Shown here in pieces: positions 1-5,745 of a stretch of DNA of 5,745 nt; position 1 is the first letter of the stretch; every line of letters starts with the position of its first letter. A program made the position numbers and the translations under genes. Under the pieces are notes generated by a model. The model saw only the letters and a list, made by a program, of their open reading frames with translations. It made no database searches and had not been told where the DNA came from. Source of the DNA: JBDIBB01 sp039812685 (GTDB lineage Bacteria > Acidobacteriota > Vicinamibacteria > Vicinamibacterales > JAFNAJ01); assembly GCA_039812685.1 (NCBI GenBank), contig JBDIBB010000211.1, positions 1 to 5,745 of the forward strand, in the 5' to 3' direction.

Positions 1-714
1 TGGCTCGCACGGGTGGTGGACGAGGCGGCGGTCACCTACGACCAGACGCGGCGCTGGTTCCCGCGTGGCGCGCTGGTCACCGGCAACCCGGTGCGGGAGG
101 GGTTCCTGCGGGCCGGCGTCGAAGGTCCCGCCGCGGCAGGCGACGCGTTGTCGCGCCGCCTGCTGGTGTTCGGCGGCTCGCAGGGCGCCGCCGCCATCAA
201 CGACGCGATGATCGCCGCCGCGCCGCGGCTGGCGGGAGCCGGCCTGGAGGTGACCCACCAGACCGGCGAGCGCGATCTCGCCAGGGTGCGCACGGCCTAC
301 GACGCGGCCGGCCTCGTGGCGCGGGTGGAGCCGTTCCTCCACGAGATGGACCGCGAGATGGCATGGGCCGACCTCGTGGTGTCGCGGGCGGGGGCCACCA
401 CGCTGGCCGAACTGACGGCCATCGGCCGGCCGGCGTTGCTCGTGCCGCTGCCGACGGCCACCGACGACCACCAGCGCCGGAACGCAGAGGCGCTGGCGGC
501 GACCGGCGCCGCCGAGGTCATCGAGCAGTCACGGATCACGGGTGACGTGCTGGCCGGGCGCGTGCTGGCACTGCTCGCGGACCGGCCGGGGCTGGCGCGG
601 ATGGCGGCGGCGGCGCGCGCGGCCGCCCGGCCCGACGCCGCGCGCACGATTGCCGCGCGCATCCTCGCGCTGGCAGGTGGGAAGCCGCCGCGGGCGGGCG
701 GCCAGTCGCAGTGA
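1..714 (+). CDS. murG: MurG, UDP-GlcNAc:lipid I GlcNAc transferase (5' truncated by window edge)
   Basis: MurG adds GlcNAc from UDP-GlcNAc to undecaprenyl-PP-MurNAc-pentapeptide (lipid I), giving lipid II at the cytoplasmic face of the inner membrane. The reading frame is open from base 1 (first codons read W-L-A-R) to TGA at 712-714, so 237 codons of the C-terminal part are present. MurG is usually about 355 residues, so roughly the first 120, with the glycine-rich lipid-acceptor loops, lie upstream. Visible landmarks are GNPVREGF (from base 82), the start of the C-terminal Rossmann domain FGGSQGA (from 169), SRAGATTLAEL (from 382, with the nucleotide-sugar-binding Glu at 409-411), and DDHQ followed by RNAEAL (from 463). 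These match the GT28 donor-binding site. An in-frame GTG at 13 is not the true start, because homology continues upstream of it. The 3' end is 10 bases before murC. The frame is intact and family assignment is very secure. Confidence 0.96.
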   Translation, partial: WLARVVDEAAVTYDQTRRWFPRGALVTGNPVREGFLRAGVEGPAAAGDALSRRLLVFGGSQGAAAINDAMIAAAPRLAGAGLEVTHQTGERDLARVRTAYDAAGLVARVEPFLHEMDREMAWADLVVSRAGATTLAELTAIGRPALLVPLPTATDDHQRRNAEALAATGAAEVIEQSRITGDVLAGRVLALLADRPGLARMAAAARAAARPDAARTIAARILALAGGKPPRAGGQSQ

Positions 715-724
715 TGACAGGGCA

Positions 725-2141
<1,417 letters not shown>

Positions 2142-2161
<20 letters not shown>

Positions 2162-3008
2162 CGACCGCCGTTTTCGTCGCGGGCGCGCGGCGGTCTCGAC
2201 GCCGCGGCGGCGGCGCGCGGCGCGCATGAGGGTGCTGGTCCGCCTGCTGGGCCTCACGGTGACGGCCGTCCTGGTCGTGGTGGCGGCCGCCTGGGTCGTC
2301 CGCGAGTCGAGCCGTCTCACCGTGGTTCGCGTCGTCGTGACCGGCAACGAACAGATGGCCACCGGCGACCTTCAGGCGCTGCTCCAGGGGCTGCAGGGCC
2401 AGCCCCTGCTGACCGTCGATCTCGACCAGTGGCGCGGCCGGCTCGAGCAGTCGCCCTGGGTGGGGCACGCCGCGTTGCGGCGGGTCCTGCCCGACCTCAT
2501 CGAGGTGAGGGTGACCGAACGGCGGCCGCTGGCGATCGGACGCGTGGGGCCGCGCCTGGTGCTCGTCGACGCATCGGGCGCCGTGATCGACGAGTTCGGG
2601 CCGCGCTACGAGATGTTCGACCTGCCGATCATCGACGGCCTGGTCCAGCGTTCCGGCCCCGCCGATGCGGGCCCCCCGACGCCGCCTGCGGCGCTGGTGG
2701 CGGGACTGCTGGGCGAGCTGGCGGCCGAGCCGGCGCTGCTCGCGCGGTTGTCCCAGGTGGAGGTGGCCGACGCCGAGACGCTGGTCGTCTGGCTCGACGA
2801 CGATCCCGCGCGGCTGATCGTCGGCGATCGCGAGTTCGGGAAGCGGCTGCACGGCTATCTCGAGGTGCGTGCGGCCCTGCGGGCGCGCGTCAGCGACATC
2901 GAGGCGGTGGATCTGCGCTTCGGTCGGCGCGTGTTCGTGCGGCCGGGGAGCGGGGCGGCCGGCGGCCGGACGTCCTCGGGCGCCGGGGCCCCGCGCGCGC
3001 GGTCGTAG
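2142..3008 (+). CDS. ftsQ: FtsQ/DivIB, POTRA-domain cell division protein
   Basis: FtsQ is a bitopic inner-membrane division protein. Its periplasmic part binds FtsB/FtsL and helps pass the activation signal from the Z-ring to septal peptidoglycan synthesis. The 288-residue product shows an Arg-rich cytoplasmic tail (about 12 Arg in residues 1-34), one hydrophobic segment (about 31-53, from VLVRLLGL to AAAWVV) and a POTRA domain (about 59-128). The POTRA domain reads LTVVRVVVTGNEQ, then LLTVDLDQWRGRLEQSPWV, then LPDLIEVRVTERRPLA. The FtsQ beta domain follows and ends in VDLRFGRRVFVRP, the usual FtsQ end motif. The last 20 or so residues are a Gly/Ala/Ser/Arg low-complexity tail with no recognised role. 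The start at 2142 is supported by GGAGG at 6 bases and overlaps murC by 20 bases. An ATG at 2226 would remove 28 residues and put the start almost at the membrane segment. Neither murB nor ddl separates it from murC. The FtsQ call is strong from domain order plus position before ftsA. Confidence 0.94.
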
Positions 3009-3023
3009 GGACGGATGGGCGCC

Positions 3024-3044
3024 GGCGCGGGTGGAACCCGCGCC
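3024..3044 (+). other. Perfect 9-bp stem-loop in the ftsQ-ftsA spacer
   Basis: GGCGCGGGT (3024-3032) and ACCCGCGCC (3036-3044) are exact reverse complements around a 3-base GGA loop. The hairpin ends 4 bases before the ftsA ribosome binding site. No T-run follows (next bases are ATCTGGAGGG), so it is not a canonical intrinsic terminator. A competing fold exists: GATGG (3014-3018) can pair with CCATC (3043-3047) if the inner stem is shortened to 7 bp, and 3019-3028 is itself a 10-base palindrome. Possible roles are setting ftsA translation relative to ftsQ, transcript processing or pausing. The structure is seen in the sequence; the function is inferred. Confidence 0.6.
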
Positions 3045-3048
3045 ATCT

Positions 3049-3058
3049 GGAGGGAGGG
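3049..3058 (+). promoter_or_regulatory. Ribosome binding site of ftsA
   Basis: GGAGGGAGGG lies immediately upstream of the GTG at 3062, with the GGAGG core 8 bases from the start codon. It is the strongest Shine-Dalgarno match in the window. It fixes the ftsA start at GTG 3062, although the frame stays open far upstream through ftsQ in a shadow frame. Confidence 0.85.
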
Positions 3059-3061
3059 AAC

Positions 3062-4300
3062 GTGGCACGCAAGGAGCGGTACCTGGTGGGCCTCGACGTC
3101 GGCACCTCGAAGGTGACCGCCGTCGTGGGCGAGGTGATGGAGGGCGGCACGCTCGACATCATCGGCGTCGGTCTCAGCGAAGCGCGCGGCATCCGCCGCG
3201 GCCTGGTGGTGAACCTCGAGACCGCCGTCGACTCCATCAAGCACGCGCTCGACGAGGCCGAGCTCACCGCCGGCATCGAGATCGACTCCGTCCACCTCGC
3301 GCTCCCCGGCGCGCACGTGAAGGGCTTCAACAGCCGCGGCGTGGTGGCCGTGGCCGGCAGGAACCGCGAGATCTCGCGCGACGACGTGCGCCGCGCGATC
3401 GACGCCGCGAAGGCGGTGGCGCTGCCCAGCGGCCGCGAGATCCTCTATGTGCTGCCACAGGACTTCGTCGTCGACGAGCAGGACGGCATCGGCAATCCCG
3501 TCGGCATGACCGGATCGCGGCTCGAGGTGAACGTCCACGTGATCACCGGCAGCACCTCCACCACGCAGAACGTCATCGCGTGCGTGAACCGCACCGGCGT
3601 GAGCGTGATCGGCACCGTGCTGGAGCAGATCGCGGCGGCCGAGGCGGTGCTCACGGCCGACGAGCGCGAGCTGGGCGTCGCGCTCGTGGACGTCGGTGGC
3701 GGCACCACCGACTACGCCATCTTCGAGAAGGGCAGCCTCTGGCACACCGGCGTGGTGGCCATCGGCGGCGATCACTTCACCAACGACATCGCCGTGGGCC
3801 TGCGCACGCCGATCCCCGACGCCGAGCGCGTGAAGCGCCGCTTCGGCTGCGCGCTGTCCACGATGGTGGGTGACGAGGAGACGATGGAGGTGGCCAGCGT
3901 CGGCGGCCGCCCGCCGCGGGTGATGGCGCGGCGCATCGTGGCCGACGTGCTGCAGCCGCGCGCCGAGGAGGTGTTCCACCTCCTGTGGGACGAGATCCGC
4001 AAGGCCGGCTGGGACAAGTCACTGCACTCGGGCATCGTGCTCACCGGCGGCGGCGCGCTGCTGGAGGGCATGGCCGAGATCGCCGAGCAGATCTTCGACC
4101 TGCCGATTCGACGCGGCTACCCGTCGGAGATCGGCGGCCTCGTCGACCACATCAACAGCCCGGCGTTCGCCACGCCCGTCGGGCTGGTCAAGTACGCCCA
4201 TCGCCAGCTCCTCGGGGCACCGGCCCGCCATGCCGGCGGCGCCGGCCTGATCGGCCAGCTGGCCGGCCAACTGCGCTCGCTGTTCCGGGGGTTCTTCTGA
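3062..4300 (+). CDS. ftsA: FtsA, actin-like membrane tether of the Z-ring
   Basis: FtsA is an actin-family ATPase that binds the FtsZ C-terminal tail, anchors the Z-ring to the inner membrane and recruits later division proteins. The product is 412 residues, normal for FtsA. The phosphate-1 motif is VGLDVGTSKVTAVVGEV (residues 9-25). The FtsA-specific 1C subdomain follows (about 74-165, including HVKGFNSRGVV and REILYVLPQDFVVD). Phosphate-2 is DVGGGTTDYAIF (210-221) and the adenosine motif is LTGGGALLEGM (327-337). The last residues, LIGQLAGQLRSLFRGFF (396-412), fit the amphipathic membrane-targeting helix. The 1C subdomain and this helix separate it from MreB, DnaK and PilM. The GTG start is set by the GGAGGGAGGG site and by the MARKERYLVGLDVG-type N-terminus. 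The stop TGA (4298-4300) overlaps an in-frame ftsZ ATG at 4300, so the pair is probably translationally coupled. No truncation or frameshift was seen. Confidence 0.97.
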   Translation: MARKERYLVGLDVGTSKVTAVVGEVMEGGTLDIIGVGLSEARGIRRGLVVNLETAVDSIKHALDEAELTAGIEIDSVHLALPGAHVKGFNSRGVVAVAGRNREISRDDVRRAIDAAKAVALPSGREILYVLPQDFVVDEQDGIGNPVGMTGSRLEVNVHVITGSTSTTQNVIACVNRTGVSVIGTVLEQIAAAEAVLTADERELGVALVDVGGGTTDYAIFEKGSLWHTGVVAIGGDHFTNDIAVGLRTPIPDAERVKRRFGCALSTMVGDEETMEVASVGGRPPRVMARRIVADVLQPRAEEVFHLLWDEIRKAGWDKSLHSGIVLTGGGALLEGMAEIAEQIFDLPIRRGYPSEIGGLVDHINSPAFATPVGLVKYAHRQLLGAPARHAGGAGLIGQLAGQLRSLFRGFF

Positions 4301-4332
4301 TGCACGACACCAGTCGATTCACGACGCCGCAC

Positions 4333-4341
4333 GGAGAGGGG
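4333..4341 (+). promoter_or_regulatory. Ribosome binding site favouring the internal ftsZ start
   Basis: The purine run GGAGAGGGG lies 3 bases before the ATG at 4345, with its GGAG part 8 bases away. The alternative ATG at 4300 has only a G-run (4287-4291) about 8 bases upstream. The site therefore supports initiation at 4345. Confidence 0.65.
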
Positions 4342-4344
4342 TCC

Positions 4345-5637
4345 ATGCCGCAACCTGTCACGCCGCCGCCGGCCGGCGAGCCCGCCGCCGCACCGCTTCG
4401 CCTGAAGCTCGATACGCCGCCGCGGGGTGGCGCCCGCATCAAGGTGGTGGGTGTCGGCGGCGGCGGCGGCAACGCCGTCAACCGCATGGTCCGCGCCGGC
4501 CTCGACGGCGTGGAGTTCATCGTGGCCAACACCGACGCACAGGCCCTCTTCCAGAACCCGGCGCCCACGAAGATCCAGATCGGCGCCAAGCTCACCAAGG
4601 GCCTGGGCGCCGGGGCCGATCCACGCATCGGATACCAGGCGGCTTACGAGGACACCAACACGATCATCGAGGCCCTGGATGGCGCCGACATGGTGTTCGT
4701 GACCACCGGCCTGGGCGGCGGCACCGGAACCGGCGCGGCACCCGTGATCGCAAGCCTCGCCAGCGAACTCGGCGCGCTCACCATCGCCGTGGTCACCAAG
4801 CCGTTCAGCTTCGAGGGCAAGCGCCGCCAGCAGCAGGCCGAGGCCGGGCTGGTCGAACTGCGCAAGGCGGTCGACACCGTCATCACCATCCCCAACGAGC
4901 GGCTGCTCACGACCATCGACCGGCGCACACCGCTGCCCGAGGCGTTCGCCGCCGCCGACGACGTGCTGCGGCAGGCGATCCAGGGCATCTCCGACCTGAT
5001 CCTGGTGCCGGGGCTGATCAACCTCGATTTCGCCGACGTGAAGGCGATCATGGCGGGCATGGGGCTGGCCATCATGGGCACCGGCATCGCCGAGGGCGAC
5101 GATCGCGCGATGCTCGCCGCCAAGGCTGCGATCTCCAGCCCGCTGCTCGAGGACGCGTCGGTGAACGGCGCGCGCGGGGTGATCATCAACGTGACGGGCG
5201 GCGCCGACATGTCGCTGACCGAGGTGAGCGAGGCGTCGACGATCATCCAGGAGGCGGCGCACGAGGATGCCAACATCATCTTCGGCGCCGTGATCGACCC
5301 GCACCTGGAGGGGCGAATCAAGATCACGGTGATCGCCACCGGGTTCGATCGGCCGGTTGCGGGCGGCACGCACTCGACGGCGTCGACGCCGGTCGACCTG
5401 TCCAGCTACGCGGAACTCAAGCAGCAGGCCGAGGTGCAGGCCTCGCTTGGCGCGCGCATGACGCTGCAGCGCCGCCCCGGCATCGGGTTGCCCCTGACGG
5501 GCAACGGCGCCACCGCCACCGCGACCGGGACGGCCGGCAGCGACGACGGCCCGGGCCTCGCCATGCGCGATGGCACGACGGGCTGGGACACGACGCTGGA
5601 CGTGCCGGCCTTCCTGCGCCGGCAGAGCGAGGGGTAG
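4345..5637 (+). CDS. ftsZ: FtsZ, tubulin-like GTPase of the division ring
   Basis: FtsZ is the cytoplasmic GTPase that polymerises at midcell into the Z-ring. From ATG 4345 it has 430 residues. A Pro/Ala-rich N-terminal tail (1-30) leads into IKVVGVGGGGGNAVNRM (32-48). The tubulin GTP-binding signature GGGTGTGAAP is at 124-133. ITIPNERLL follows, then the T7 synergy loop NLDFADVKAIM (226-236) with catalytic acidic residues D228 and D231. The globular core ends near ITVIATGF (about 334). A low-complexity linker of about 80 residues (Thr/Ala/Gly-rich near bases 5503-5545) precedes the conserved tail LDVPAFLRRQSEG (418-430), which binds FtsA. An in-frame ATG at 4300, overlapping the ftsA stop, would add 15 residues. 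I prefer 4345 for its better ribosome binding site, but use of 4300 cannot be excluded. All residues needed for GTP binding and hydrolysis appear present. Confidence 0.97.
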   Translation: MPQPVTPPPAGEPAAAPLRLKLDTPPRGGARIKVVGVGGGGGNAVNRMVRAGLDGVEFIVANTDAQALFQNPAPTKIQIGAKLTKGLGAGADPRIGYQAAYEDTNTIIEALDGADMVFVTTGLGGGTGTGAAPVIASLASELGALTIAVVTKPFSFEGKRRQQQAEAGLVELRKAVDTVITIPNERLLTTIDRRTPLPEAFAAADDVLRQAIQGISDLILVPGLINLDFADVKAIMAGMGLAIMGTGIAEGDDRAMLAAKAAISSPLLEDASVNGARGVIINVTGGADMSLTEVSEASTIIQEAAHEDANIIFGAVIDPHLEGRIKITVIATGFDRPVAGGTHSTASTPVDLSSYAELKQQAEVQASLGARMTLQRRPGIGLPLTGNGATATATGTAGSDDGPGLAMRDGTTGWDTTLDVPAFLRRQSEG

Positions 5638-5745
5638 CGCGAGAGGCGGCAGCCAGGGGGAATGCTGCGCGGCGTCCGCCGGGCCGGGTCTCGCGCCACC
5701 GCTCGCCGGCCCGGGGCAGGCTGCCGCAACCCGGCCCCGCGCCGT
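5638..5745. other. Non-coding, very GC-rich tail after ftsZ with inverted repeats
   Basis: This tail is about 83% GC (18 A/T in 108 bases by count). Three exact inverted repeats are visible: 5637-5644 with 5689-5696 (GCGCGAGA / TCTCGCGC), 5646-5654 with 5719-5727 (GCGGCAGCC / GGCTGCCGC), and 5679-5687 with 5706-5714 (CCGGGCCGG / CCGGCCCGG). The second pair encloses the third. The first crosses both, with its 3' arm inside the loop of the third. No T-run follows any stem, so an intrinsic terminator is not supported. It could be a 3' RNA structure of the ftsZ message, or base-composition coincidence. No -10/-35 pair and no convincing gene start was seen before the window ends. Confidence 0.5.

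Noticed and set aside
2429..3061. Upstream extension of the ftsA frame through ftsQ, giving a 623-residue protein
   Set aside because: The added 211 residues are Arg/Gly/Ala-rich shadow translation of ftsQ. FtsA homology starts right after GTG 3062, which has a strong ribosome binding site.
3985..4299. Upstream extension of the ftsZ frame into ftsA, giving a 550-residue protein
   Set aside because: The extra N-terminal part is shadow translation of ftsA with no family similarity. The realistic FtsZ starts are 4300 and 4345.
4117..5373. Open frame of about 418 codons on the - strand opposite ftsA and ftsZ
   Set aside because: It is antisense to ftsA/ftsZ, low in recognisable motifs and rich in Asp/His/Arg/Gly as expected from the reverse complement of GC-biased codons. 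The similar frames at 2073-3068 and 2855-3979 were rejected for the same reason.
5662..5745. Possible start of a next gene at ATG 5662, open to the window end (28 codons)
   Set aside because: The purine run before it (5655-5661) abuts the ATG, too close for a normal ribosome binding site. The translation is Arg/Ala/Pro-rich like any frame here, and it overlaps the inverted repeats. It cannot be judged without downstream sequence.
5638..5745. Intrinsic (Rho-independent) terminator after ftsZ
   Set aside because: GC-rich stems exist, but none is followed by a T-run within the window.

Overview
The window is one strand-consistent stretch of a division and cell wall (dcw) gene cluster from a very GC-rich bacterium. 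In order, all on the + strand, it holds the 3' part of murG, complete murC, complete ftsQ, complete ftsA, complete ftsZ, and about 108 bases of GC-rich non-coding DNA. I see no RNA gene, mobile element, CRISPR array, integration site or foreign-looking segment. This is a core chromosomal region, not a novel system. The points worth a second look are gene order, start choice and RNA structure at the junctions.

Region by region: murG (1-714) is cut by the left edge. It ends 10 bases before murC (725-2161). murC overlaps ftsQ (2142-3008) by 20 bases, so neither murB nor ddl lies between them, although one or both are common there in other bacteria. ftsQ is followed by a 53-base spacer (3009-3061) that carries a perfect 9-bp hairpin just upstream of a strong ribosome binding site and the GTG start of ftsA (3062-4300). 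The ftsA stop overlaps an in-frame ATG for ftsZ (4300). The better start is 45 bases downstream at 4345, where a purine-rich ribosome binding site is present. ftsZ ends at 5637. The rest (5638-5745) contains inverted repeats but no T-tract and no gene I can support.

How the genes work together: MurC makes UDP-MurNAc-L-Ala in the cytoplasm, the first step of stem-peptide assembly. MurG completes lipid II at the inner face of the membrane. FtsZ polymerises into the division ring, FtsA tethers it to the membrane through a C-terminal amphipathic helix, and FtsQ is the membrane-anchored POTRA-domain protein of the FtsQLB complex that links the ring to septal wall synthesis. The tight spacing and lack of a visible internal promoter or intrinsic terminator suggest one transcript with translational coupling at several junctions.

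Organism: the sequence is about 70% GC by eye with strong GC bias at third codon positions. FtsA with a membrane-targeting helix and FtsQ with a single N-terminal membrane segment point to a typical Gram-negative-type divisome. From remembered family resemblance of FtsQ and FtsZ, my best guess is Acidobacteriota (Vicinamibacteria-like). This is inference only and was not checked by any search.
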